Source: Mesorhizobium sp. (GTDB lineage: Bacteria; Pseudomonadota; Alphaproteobacteria; Rhizobiales; Rhizobiaceae). From it: a stretch of 64,000 nucleotides of DNA. Within the stretch, counting starts at the first letter, position 1. Each line of letters starts with the position of its first letter. The translations under genes were made by a program, and so were the position numbers. Under the pieces are notes generated by a model. That model did not search any database and had not been told where the DNA came from. It was given only the letters and a program-made list of their open reading frames with translations. Positions 21,045 to 28,408 of the stretch are shown here, one piece after another. The stretch is taken from assembly GCF_023954305.1 (NCBI RefSeq), contig NZ_JAMLIG010000001.1:806001-870000 (forward strand), in the 5' to 3' direction.

Positions 21045-22661
21045 TCAGCCGCGCTCCGCCTTCTGCGCCACGAGAATCCCGCGCACCGTCTCGACCAGTT
21101 CCGCCTCGGGCACGGTCATCTGGCCCGGCCGCGCCTCCTTGTAGGCCTCGTGACCCTCGATGTTCGCGGCGAGTTCGGCGCCCGCCACCATGTCCTTGAT
21201 CTGGACCACCCCCTCGGCGCGCTCGTTGCCGCCCTGGATGACGACGCAAGGGGCACCCCTGCGGTCGGCATATTTCATCTGCGGCTTCATGCCCGAGCCG
21301 CCGAGATACATTTCGGCGCGGATGCCGGCCTGGCGCAGGTCCGACACCATCTTCTGGTAGCGGCCGAGGCTCTCCGTGTCGCGGTCCATCACCAGCACGA
21401 CAACCGGGCCGATGGTCGACGACGTGTCGAGCTTGCCCAGCGCCTTCAGCGCCGACATCAGCCGCGACACGCCGATAGAGAACCCCGTCGCCGGCACGGG
21501 CTCGCCGCGGAAGCGCGACACCAGCCCGTCATAACGCCCGCCGCCGCCGACCGAGCCGAAGCGCACGATCTGCCCGTCCTCGTTGGGGATTTCGGCCAGA
21601 AGCTCGGCCTCGAAGACCGGGCCGGTATAGTATTCGAGGCCACGGACGACGGAGGGGTCGATCATTACTCGATTGCTGTGATAGCCAGCCTGTTCGCACA
21701 ATTGTGCAATATCTTCCAGCTCCGTAAGTCCTTGAACCAGAACCGGATTAGTCGGCAGATCCCGGCGCATCTGTGTGACGGTTTCAGCATTTGAGATCTG
21801 GAACTCAGTGACCCCTCCTTCCGAGTCTGGAGACGCTACGACCTCACCAGCCGCTATAGAGGCCTCATATTCCTCTTCGCCTGGGCCCGTTTGATACACG
21901 GCTGCTTTCGACGTTGCGAACGAGATCACAACATCGACTGCTGCTTCATCCAGCCCCGCGCCCTTGGTGAAATCCCCCTCGCCCTCCTTGCCGCCGTCCC
22001 AGCGCCCCGGCCCCAGCAGCAGCCGCACGCCCTCGACGCCCAGCTTGTCCAGCTTGTCGATCGCCCTCAGCACGATCAGCCGGCGCCCGGCATTCTCCTC
22101 GCCCCCGAGCCCGATCGCCTCCAGCACGCCGTCGAGCACCTTGCGGTTGTTTACCCGGATCACATAGTCGCCGCGCGCAATCCCCAGCGCCTCCATCACA
22201 TCCGCCATCATCATCGCCATCTCGGCGTCGGCGGCGACGCCCGGCGTGCCCACCGTGTCGGCGTCGAACTGCATGAACTGGCGGAAACGCCCCGGCCCCG
22301 GCTTCTCGTTGCGGAACACCCAGCCCGAGCGGTACGAGCGGAACGGCTTCGGCAGGCGCTCGAAATTCTCCGCCACGAAGCGCGCCATCGGCGCGGTCAG
22401 GTCGTAGCGCAGCGACAGCCACTGCTCGTCGTCGTCCTGGAAGGAGAACACGCCCTCGTTCGGCCGGTCCTGGTCGGGCAGGAATTTGCCCAGCGCGTCG
22501 GTATATTCGATCAGCGGCTGGTCGGCCGGCTCGAAGCCGTAGAGCTCGTAGACGGCGCGGATCTTTGCCATCATCTGCTCGACGGCGCGGATGTCCTCGG
22601 CCGTGCGGTCCGCAAAGCCGCGCGGCAGCCGCGCCAGCATCTTCTGCGATTTCTCAGCCAT
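21045..22661 (-). CDS. hisS: Histidyl-tRNA synthetase with enlarged insertion domain
   Basis: A 538-residue class II synthetase that charges tRNA-His. Motif 2 (SGWVFRNEKPGPGRFRQFMQ), the histidine-specific RGLEYYTGPVFEAEL and motif 3 (ATGFSIGVSRLMSAL) are present, followed by the anticodon-binding domain. The protein is longer than usual (E. coli 424). Residues about 234-334, between motif 2 and the RGLEYY motif, are encoded by DNA of about 54% GC by my count, against the mid-60s around it, and include extra sequence (QTGPGEEEYEASIAAGEVVA). The ATG at 22661 starts the normal N-terminus. tRNA-His without G-1 is also in this window. Confidence 0.95.
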   Translation of the reverse strand: MAEKSQKMLARLPRGFADRTAEDIRAVEQMMAKIRAVYELYGFEPADQPLIEYTDALGKFLPDQDRPNEGVFSFQDDDEQWLSLRYDLTAPMARFVAENFERLPKPFRSYRSGWVFRNEKPGPGRFRQFMQFDADTVGTPGVAADAEMAMMMADVMEALGIARGDYVIRVNNRKVLDGVLEAIGLGGEENAGRRLIVLRAIDKLDKLGVEGVRLLLGPGRWDGGKEGEGDFTKGAGLDEAAVDVVISFATSKAAVYQTGPGEEEYEASIAAGEVVASPDSEGGVTEFQISNAETVTQMRRDLPTNPVLVQGLTELEDIAQLCEQAGYHSNRVMIDPSVVRGLEYYTGPVFEAELLAEIPNEDGQIVRFGSVGGGGRYDGLVSRFRGEPVPATGFSIGVSRLMSALKALGKLDTSSTIGPVVVLVMDRDTESLGRYQKMVSDLRQAGIRAEMYLGGSGMKPQMKYADRRGAPCVVIQGGNERAEGVVQIKDMVAGAELAANIEGHEAYKEARPGQMTVPEAELVETVRGILVAQKAERG

Positions 22662-22784
22662 CGGGATTTCCGCGCGGTTTCTTGGGCTTTGCGCGCGGTT
22701 TCCCGCGCGGGCACCTCCTAGCGGATCGATGCGGGAGGGGCAAGGCGGAGGACACCCCGGCGACACAGAGAGCGGCGTCCCGCC

Positions 22785-22953
22785 GATCCTCCCCCGTTTA
22801 CGGGGGAGGATCAGGTGCCACGACGGTGTCCGGAGGTTTACTCACGTAGGTACAAAGCCCTCACCGGCCGAGCGCGGATCCTCCCCCGCTTAAGGGGGGT
22901 CCGAAGCACGACCGCCGAAGGCGGTGGAGGGGGCGCGTGCGCATGGGCGATAG
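22785..22953. repeat. Palindromic repeats upstream of hisS
   Basis: This 439-base gap (22662-23100) holds no gene. GATCCTCCCCCG at 22785-22796 and its perfect inverse at 22801-22812 flank a TTTA loop. A second related stem starts at 22877 (GGATCCTCCCCCGCTTAAGG) and is followed by GACCGCCGAAGGCGGTGGAGGGGGCG. They share the architecture of the repeats inside the his cluster. Promoters for hisS or the next gene could be masked here; I see no clear one. Confidence 0.7.
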
Positions 22954-23010
22954 GTGCCTCCCCGTGCACCGATTTGCGCACACCCCCGCGCCAACCCCTT
23001 GTTCCCAGTC

Positions 23011-23038
23011 ACCATTCACCATTCACCATTCACCATAC
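23011..23038. repeat. Heptamer tandem repeat
   Basis: Three copies of ACCATTC (23011-23031) and one variant ACCATAC (23032-23038) stand in tandem about 60 bases before a start codon. Heptamer-based sequence also makes up the groES-groEL hairpin. The copy number could vary by slippage. Confidence 0.8.
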
Positions 23039-23100
23039 ACTTTTTCATCCACGCCCTTTCGCCGCTGCGCGACACTGTCGGCGGTGACAGGAGGCGGAAG

Positions 23101-24048
23101 GTGAGTATCTGGGACACAGCGCGCGGCGGAGACAGCGGGATCGACTGGGACCTCGTGATCGAACGCAATGTCGGGCGGCTCGGCCCCATCGTCGCCACGC
23201 TGTGCGTCATGGCGGGGCTGAGCGCCCGGGGACAGTTTACTTTGTTTCCGGTGAGCGGCCGGTTCGCCGGAGGCGAAGAGCAAGGTCCGGTGGACCTTGC
23301 TCAGGCGGCGAACGCCCTGAGCCATAGCGAAGGGCCGGGCGCGGACGATGCAGGGCTGGCGCTGGCGGAAAAAAGTAAACTGTCCCCTGCACCTACCCTT
23401 CCCCGCCGCGTCCACCGCGCCGTCTATCGCCTGCTGCGCGCGGCGGAAGCCGCCGTGCGCCGGCTGATCGTCGTCGTCGGCCGCGACATGGTGGCGGCCG
23501 AGCCGGTTCTGCCGCCGCTGCCGCAAGACTCCGGCCCGCTGGTCAGGCAGATTGAGGTCAATCTCGGCCTGGCGCATGCCCCTGCCGCGGGAACGCAAGC
23601 TCCGGCCGAACCGGACCCGTCGCGCCGCCTCGCCTTCCCGCTCCTCGACCCGCTGCCCGACCCGACCGCGCCGCCGTTCCTCCTGCGCACCTCCGGCGTG
23701 CCGCGCATTTCCGTCCCCGGCTGGACGCCGCTGTTTTCCGTCGCGCCGAAACACGAGCCGTCGCCCAACGACCCGATCGATGCGCGCTATCTGCGCCTTC
23801 GTCTCGGCGCGCTGGCCTCGGCGCTCGCCGACCTGCCCGGCCAGGCGCTGCGGCTCGCCCGCTGGCGGGCCCGCTGCGCGGCGCTGCGCAAGGCACGCCG
23901 CCTGCACCGCGTCGCGCCGCTGCGCCCCGGCCGCGCCTACGCCCTCCGCCGGCCCGGCTCGCCCAGGCCCGAACACGAGATCGACGACATCCTGCGCGAC
24001 CTGCACTATTTCGCGCTCGAGGCGACCGAGCGGCGCGATACGTCGTGA
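23101..24048 (+). CDS. Conserved hypothetical protein carrying an internal repeat element
   Basis: The GTG at 23101, preceded by AGGAGG, gives 315 residues. The N-terminus (SIWDTARGGDSGIDWDLVIE, then a hydrophobic LGPIVATLCVMAGL) and a C-terminal Arg/Leu-rich helical region look like one protein. It is interrupted at residues about 43-96 by sequence encoded by a 160-base inverted-repeat element (23228-23387). If the element is removed conceptually, MAGLSARG would join APTLPRRVHRAVYRLLRAAEAAVRR. No catalytic motif was recognised. The protein may be a small membrane-associated factor; whether the inserted form works is unknown. Confidence 0.65.
   Translation: MSIWDTARGGDSGIDWDLVIERNVGRLGPIVATLCVMAGLSARGQFTLFPVSGRFAGGEEQGPVDLAQAANALSHSEGPGADDAGLALAEKSKLSPAPTLPRRVHRAVYRLLRAAEAAVRRLIVVVGRDMVAAEPVLPPLPQDSGPLVRQIEVNLGLAHAPAAGTQAPAEPDPSRRLAFPLLDPLPDPTAPPFLLRTSGVPRISVPGWTPLFSVAPKHEPSPNDPIDARYLRLRLGALASALADLPGQALRLARWRARCAALRKARRLHRVAPLRPGRAYALRRPGSPRPEHEIDDILRDLHYFALEATERRDTS
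23228..23387. repeat. Inverted-repeat element (GGGGACAGTTTACTTT type), copy 1
   Basis: Its left end GGGGACAGTTTACTTTGTTT and right end (GGAAAAAAGTAAACTGTCCCC, 23367-23387, key bases AGTAAACTGTCCCC) are inverted copies. The middle has an 11-base perfect stem (23278-23288 with 23292-23302). It lies inside a coding sequence and leaves it open. Similar terminal sequences occur in REP/RAYT-type element families, but no transposase is present here. Confidence 0.8.
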
Positions 24049-24065
24049 GGCGCAGGGGAGGCGCA

Positions 24066-24144
24066 GGGGACAGTTTACTTTCTTTCCGCCAGCGCCTGCC
24101 TCGCAGACGCTGGGCCTTTCCGCGGAAAAAAGTAAACTGTCCCC
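24066..24144. repeat. Inverted-repeat element (GGGGACAGTTTACTTT type), copy 2
   Basis: The same ends as copy 1 (GGGGACAGTTTACTTTCTTT at the left; AGTAAACTGTCCCC at the right) enclose a shorter middle with a CCAGCG/CGCTGG stem. It lies 18 bases after the stop of the gene that carries copy 1. A duplicated GAGGCGCAGGGG-like sequence precedes it. Confidence 0.8.
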
Positions 24145-24161
24145 GGTACTTAGCCTCAACC

Positions 24162-24250
24162 CGCCGTCATCCTCGGGCTTGTCCCGAGGATCTACCTTCG
24201 CTTGTCGATATCTGCACCGCCAATCAGTTCAACGCCGACAGATCCTCGGG
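24162..24250. repeat. Palindromic intergenic repeat (CCTCGGG/CCCGAGG)
   Basis: ATCCTCGGG (24169-24177) pairs with CCCGAGGAT (24183-24191), and GATCCTCGGGG recurs at 24241-24251. The pattern resembles a dispersed alphaproteobacterial palindrome. Together with copy 2 of the previous element it fills most of the 324-base gap between 24049 and 24372, where I see no gene. Confidence 0.55.
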
Positions 24251-24372
24251 GTGAGATGCGGTTCGGGACGGTCCTGCCATTCGCCCGCCGTTACATTCGC
24301 CCTCCCCCGCGCCATCGCGGCGAAACACGAAGCGCCGAAAAAAGCCATCGACACATATCCGGAACGACGACC

Positions 24373-24606
24373 ATGAGCACGCTGACCGACGCCCCCGAAA
24401 CGCGCGCCCTGCGCCCCGCCGCGCAGAAGGCCGAGCCGGCCGCGCCGCGCCCCGGCACCTTCTCGCCGCGCAACGATCCCCGGCTCGCCGAGATGGAAAC
24501 GGGCGGAGCGCTCGGCACCTCGATGCTGGTGCTCTATCCGGTCTTCGCCTGTGTCATCGTGGTCCTCACCAGCCTGACGCTGTCGGGCGCCTCGCTGCCG
24601 GCGTGA
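24373..24606 (+). CDS. Small single-pass membrane protein, function unknown
   Basis: A 77-residue protein with a Pro/Ala-rich soluble N-terminus (TFSPRNDPRLAEMETGGALG) and one C-terminal membrane helix (TSMLVLYPVFACVIVVLTSLTL). It is not recognised as a named family. The ATG at 24373 was chosen because the longer frame covers intergenic repeats. Its stop overlaps the GTG start of the next gene (GTGA), so the two are probably translated together. Confidence 0.6.
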   Translation: MSTLTDAPETRALRPAAQKAEPAAPRPGTFSPRNDPRLAEMETGGALGTSMLVLYPVFACVIVVLTSLTLSGASLPA

Positions 24607-25019
24607 CGACCATGCGCCATCTCGTCCGGCTGCTGATCCTCTCCGCGCTGCTGGCCACGGCGGCGGCCTGCGTCGGCTCGCAGGCCAGCACCGCCGCCAT
24701 CGGCTGCCGCGGCGGCCACGAGCGGCTGGCCGGCCACTACTATCTGCAGGGGGTTATGGAGGTCGGCTCCGAACTGCTGCTGCGCAAGGACGGCACCTTC
24801 GAATTCATGCTCGCTTACGGCGCCAACGACCAGTACGGCAAGGGCTGCTGGGCGCAGGAGGGCACCAGGATCTCGCTGATCCCCGCCGGCCAGGGCCGCG
24901 TCAGCGGCCGCCACACCCCCGACAGCCGCGGCTTCAGCGGCATCGTGCTCGACGTCGACGGCGCCAGCCTCGTCTGGAACATCGGCGGCAGCGGCCACAA
25001 GGGGCGCTACGAGAAATAG
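24603..25019 (+). CDS. Small exported protein, function unknown
   Basis: A 138-residue protein whose N-terminus is a signal sequence (LVRLLILSALLATAAAC); the Cys could be a lipoprotein site, but the preceding residues match the lipobox only loosely. The mature part is a compact beta-rich domain (GHYYLQGVMEVGSELLLRKD and GCWAQEGTRISLIPAGQGR). The start is either the GTG at 24603, coupled to the upstream gene, or the ATG at 24612, which begins the signal peptide. It is likely periplasmic or membrane-bound. No function is assigned. Confidence 0.65.
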   Translation: MTTMRHLVRLLILSALLATAAACVGSQASTAAIGCRGGHERLAGHYYLQGVMEVGSELLLRKDGTFEFMLAYGANDQYGKGCWAQEGTRISLIPAGQGRVSGRHTPDSRGFSGIVLDVDGASLVWNIGGSGHKGRYEK

Positions 25020-25116
25020 ACGCCGCGCGGCGTCACGCACTTCCGGCTCCTATGCCCCGGGGCCGGATGATCGCCCCCTTCCCGCTCCGCCCGAGGTGCG
25101 GCGAAGGGGGCACTTC

Positions 25117-25755
25117 TCACCCTGGCCGGACGAAGGCGTCGCGTTCCCTCTCGATGTCGGGGCGGCAGACGCAGCCCTCGATATGGTCGTTGACCAGGCC
25201 CATCGCCTGCATGAAGGCATAGACCGTCGTCGGCCCGACGAAGCTCCAGCCGCGCCTCTTCAGTTCCTTCGAGATGCGTTTCGATACTTCCGTGGTCGGG
25301 TTGGCGCGCAGATGTTCGAGGTCGACGCGCTCCGGACGCTCGGCGGCGCCGGGCTCGAAGCGCCAGAAGAAGGCGGCGAGCGAACCCGCCTCCTCGATCA
25401 GTTCGCCGGCACGTTTCGCATTGTTGATGACCGAGCGGATCTTGCCCTGGTGGCGGACGATGCCCTTGTCGGCCAGCAGGCGCTCGACATCCGCCTCGCC
25501 GTAGCGCGCGATCTTCTCGTGGTCGAAATTGTCGAAGGCGGCGCGGAAGTTCTCCCGCTTGCGCAGGATGGTGAGCCAGGAGAGGCCGGACTGGAAGCCT
25601 TCGAGGCAGAGCTTTTCGAACAGGCGGCGGTCGTCGGCGACAGGCCGGCCCCACTCGTGGTCGTGGTAGCGCAGATAGTCGGGCAGGTTGCCGTGCCAGA
25701 AGCAGCGGACGGCCCCGTCCGGTCCCTCGATCAGCCCGCCCGCCAGTTCCGCCAT
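25117..25755 (-). CDS. tag: DNA-3-methyladenine glycosylase I
   Basis: A 212-residue base-excision repair enzyme that removes 3-methyladenine from alkylated DNA. The Tag signature is seen in CFWHGNLPDYLRYHDHEWGRP near the N-terminus, SGLSWLTILRKRENFRAAF in the HhH region, and the C-terminal GPTTVYAFMQAMGLVNDH with GCVCRP. The N-terminal Cys, one His and the C-terminal His/Cys form the zinc snap known in the family. The ATG at 25755 begins the conserved region. It is convergent with the small exported protein gene. Confidence 0.95.
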   Translation of the reverse strand: MAELAGGLIEGPDGAVRCFWHGNLPDYLRYHDHEWGRPVADDRRLFEKLCLEGFQSGLSWLTILRKRENFRAAFDNFDHEKIARYGEADVERLLADKGIVRHQGKIRSVINNAKRAGELIEEAGSLAAFFWRFEPGAAERPERVDLEHLRANPTTEVSKRISKELKRRGWSFVGPTTVYAFMQAMGLVNDHIEGCVCRPDIERERDAFVRPG

Positions 25756-25956
25756 TCGTCCGTCTCTCCGCCCGACATCCGATTCACCGGCCGTTCACCA
25801 CTTTCCTGAACCGGCCGGTAACCACACCAAATGGTTTCCGCGATCGCTCGCCTTTTATCAATTCGGATTCACCTTTTGCTACCGCTCGCGCGGCAGGCTC
25901 CTGACAGTTTCAGCCGTCCCGCCGAACATGTGCGGCCAGAACGAGAGTGTTGAGTG

Positions 25957-26727
25957 ATGTTGCGTATCCTTCTCCTTGCGGGCGCCGCCTCCGTCGCCGC
26001 GCTTGCCGCCCAGCCCGCCACTGCACAGGCCCGCTATGGTGAGCCGCCGCCGCTGATGGTCAGCCCCGACCTCTCGGCGCCCTGGGTGATGCAGCTGAAG
26101 CGTTCGCCCGACGGGCGCCGCGTTGCCGCGCCCGCGATCCGCCGCAGCGTCTCGATGAGCCAGCCGCAGCTGCGCCAGCTTCGCCGCACGGAGCGCCGCG
26201 CTGCCAATCCGAACCTGCACACGGCCGCGGTCCAGGTGCCGCCGAAGCGGGAGCAGCAGCAGTACCGGATCGATCCGAAATATCTGCCGCAGGAGGTCGA
26301 CTATTCCGGCCCGCACGGCGCCGGGACGATCGTCATCGATACGACCGACAACTTCCTCTATCTCGTCCAGAGCGGCGGCACGGCGCGGCGCTACGGCGTC
26401 GGCACCGGCAAGCCCGGCTTCGAATGGGCCGGCACCCACAAGGTGACGCAGAAAAAGGAGTGGCCGGATTGGCGCCCGCCCGCGGAGATGATCGCGCGCG
26501 AACGCGCCAAGGGCAGGATCCTGCCGGTGCACATGGCGGGGGGACCCGAGAATCCGCTGGGCGCCCGCGCCCTCTATCTCGGCTCGACGCTCTATCGCAT
26601 CCACGGCACCAACCAGCCCTGGACGATCGGCGGCGCCGTGTCGTCCGGTTGCATCCGCATGCGCAACGAGGACGTGATCGACCTCTACGAGCGCGTCAAG
26701 GTCGGCACGAAGGTCGTCGTGATGTAA
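25957..26727 (+). CDS. L,D-transpeptidase (YkuD domain)
   Basis: A 256-residue secreted enzyme that forms 3-3 cross-links in peptidoglycan or anchors proteins to it. It starts with a signal peptide (RILLLAGAASVAALAAQPATAQA). A basic linker follows, then the YkuD domain from GTIVIDTTDNFLYLVQSGG. The catalytic motif HGTNQPWTIGGAVSSGCIRM has the nucleophilic Cys. The ATG at 25957 is preferred over a GTG three bases earlier. The gene stands alone, about 200 bases from tag in the divergent direction. Confidence 0.93.
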   Translation: MLRILLLAGAASVAALAAQPATAQARYGEPPPLMVSPDLSAPWVMQLKRSPDGRRVAAPAIRRSVSMSQPQLRQLRRTERRAANPNLHTAAVQVPPKREQQQYRIDPKYLPQEVDYSGPHGAGTIVIDTTDNFLYLVQSGGTARRYGVGTGKPGFEWAGTHKVTQKKEWPDWRPPAEMIARERAKGRILPVHMAGGPENPLGARALYLGSTLYRIHGTNQPWTIGGAVSSGCIRMRNEDVIDLYERVKVGTKVVVM

Positions 26728-26951
26728 TCCCGGAGAGGGATCGGCCGGCCCGGGGGACGGGACTGGCCGTGCAGGCGGGAGGCTTCGGGGCGCCGACCCG
26801 CCGCGACAAGGGCAGCGCGATCGCCGTCGCGCTGCCCTTTTCCGTTGGCGCAGGCGAAGCTCCGCGCCGCTTCTCATACGATTGCGGAATCGTCCGATCT
26901 TGCCTAAGCCTTGGCCTGCCGGAAGCCTCCGGCCGATCAGGGAGGGGATCG

Positions 26952-27815
26952 TTGGACAGTCTCATCACGGTGTTTCTGCCGCTGGCGCTGGCGGTCATCA
27001 TGTTCTCGCTCGGCCTCGGCCTGACGGTGGCCGACTTCGCCCGCGTCGCGGCACAGCCAAGGGCGTTCGGCATCGGCGCCTTCTCGCAACTGGTCACGAT
27101 CCCGCTCGTCGCCTGGGTGATCGCCACCCTCTTCGGCCTGCCGCCTGAACTCGCCGTCGGACTGATGATCCTGTCGCTCTGCCCAGGCGGGGTGACGTCC
27201 AACATCCTGACCAAGCTCGCCCGGGGCGACCTCGCCCTGTCGATCTCGCTGACAGGGATCATCAGCCTGGTGGCTGTGTTCACCATGCCGCCGCTGGTCG
27301 CCTTCTTCGCCCGATATTTCATGGGGCTCGACGCGCCGCCGGTGGACGTCACCCGGCTGGGCATCTCGATGTTCCTGATCACCGCCGCACCCGTGGTCGT
27401 CGGGATACTGTTCAGGCGCTACGCGGAGGGCGTCGCGCTGTCGATCGAGCCCTTCGTCGAGAAGCTGGCACTGGTGTTGTTCGTCATCGTCGTGGCCGGT
27501 GCGCTGGCCGCCAACTGGTCGCTCTTCGTCGCAAATCTCGCGATCCTGGCGCCGAGCCTGATCGTACTCAACGTGGTGCTACTGGCGATCGGGCTCGGGC
27601 TGGGGCGTGTCTTCGCGCTCGGGCCCGCCCAGTCGACTGCCATCGCAATCGAGACGGGCATCCAGAACGCGACGCTCGGCATCACCGTCGGCTCGCTGAT
27701 CGCCGAACAGGCGGGCGCCCTGCCGCCTTTCTCGCTGCCGAGCGGGGTCTATGGGATCACCATGTACCTGGTGACGATCCCGTTCGTGCTGTGGCGGAGA
27801 CGAATGGGGGGCTGA
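26952..27815 (+). CDS. Bile acid:sodium symporter (BASS) family transporter
   Basis: A 287-residue polytopic protein with about nine to ten helices. It opens ITVFLPLALAVIMFSLGLGL and has the family segments LCPGGVTSNILTKLARGD and ETGIQNATLGITVGSL, which build the sodium-binding core. Bacterial members carry diverse organic anions; the substrate is unknown. The TTG at 26952 has a GGAGGGG box in front and starts the conserved N-terminus, while the frame upstream overlaps the transpeptidase and is a shadow. Confidence 0.88.
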   Translation: MDSLITVFLPLALAVIMFSLGLGLTVADFARVAAQPRAFGIGAFSQLVTIPLVAWVIATLFGLPPELAVGLMILSLCPGGVTSNILTKLARGDLALSISLTGIISLVAVFTMPPLVAFFARYFMGLDAPPVDVTRLGISMFLITAAPVVVGILFRRYAEGVALSIEPFVEKLALVLFVIVVAGALAANWSLFVANLAILAPSLIVLNVVLLAIGLGLGRVFALGPAQSTAIAIETGIQNATLGITVGSLIAEQAGALPPFSLPSGVYGITMYLVTIPFVLWRRRMGG

Positions 27816-27828
27816 TCGCCGGTGCGGT

Positions 27829-28137
27829 TCAGAGCTTCGCCTGCTTCAGCACCTCGTTGATACGACCCTGCCAGCCTTTCCCGGTTGCCTTGAATTTCTC
27901 AAGTACATCCGGATCGAGGCGCAGCGACACCTGCTTGCGGGGCCTGCTGACGGCGGGCCGACCGCGTCCCCGCCTGATCATCTCGGATAAATGGGGAAAG
28001 ACCTCGCCAAAGGGTTTCGCCTGAGCGATCTGCTCATCGGTGATTTCCGGATTGTCCGGATCGGCGGCGATCATGCGCTGGATCTCCGCTTCCTCCTGGT
28101 CGGTTAGTGGCGCTGCCGAACGGTCCTTCGGGCCCAT
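27829..28137 (-). CDS. brnA: BrnA-family antitoxin
   Basis: A 102-residue antitoxin. The C-terminal half is a ribbon-helix-helix-like segment (KQVSLRLDPDVLEKFKATGK, then GWQGRINEVLKQA) that binds DNA and neutralises BrnT; the N-terminal part is acidic. The ATG at 28137 overlaps the BrnT stop (TGATG), and a GTG one codon earlier is possible. The toxin-first order with coupled translation is as in known brnTA operons, which BrnA autoregulates. Confidence 0.9.
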   Translation of the reverse strand: MGPKDRSAAPLTDQEEAEIQRMIAADPDNPEITDEQIAQAKPFGEVFPHLSEMIRRGRGRPAVSRPRKQVSLRLDPDVLEKFKATGKGWQGRINEVLKQAKL

Positions 28138-28382
28138 CACATATTCCTTTCCTTGCGGCTCGCGGGCCGCATCGAGATCACGGAAACACCTTCCGCGCCG
28201 AGCACCCTGAAGACGACCGCCGCAACCGTCTTCCCGCCCAGATCGCCGATCGCGAGGAACCTGCCTTCCCTTGCCGGCGCGACGCGCGCATTGTCGAAGA
28301 AAGACGGCGTCAGTTCGGCGAAATCCATGCCATGTTTGGCGAGGTTCTGCAGTCGCTTCGGTTCATCCCAGACGATCCGCAT
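28137..28382 (-). CDS. brnT: BrnT-family ribonuclease toxin
   Basis: An 81-residue RelE-like mRNA-cleaving toxin. It begins RIVWDEPKRLQNLAKHGMDF, the hallmark start of BrnT, and ends with SVISMRPASRKERNM, matching the conserved ISxRxAxxxE tail with catalytic basic residues. The ATG at 28382 is only 26 bases after the stop of glcF on the same strand, so it may be transcribed from the glc operon as well as from its own promoter. The longer frame reading back through glcF is rejected. Confidence 0.92.
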   Translation of the reverse strand: MRIVWDEPKRLQNLAKHGMDFAELTPSFFDNARVAPAREGRFLAIGDLGGKTVAAVVFRVLGAEGVSVISMRPASRKERNM

Positions 28383-28408
28383 TTTATGTATCACTTTAAA
28401 GATTGAAT

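Noticed and set aside
21655..21960. An intervening sequence or intein in hisS
   Set aside because: The stretch is in frame and replaces part of the insertion domain; it has no splice-junction residues, endonuclease motif or intron structure.
25073..25111. GCCCCCTTC/GAAGGGGGC hairpin near the end of tag
   Set aside because: The loop is long (about 21 bases) and there is no T-run on either strand, so a terminator call is not justified.
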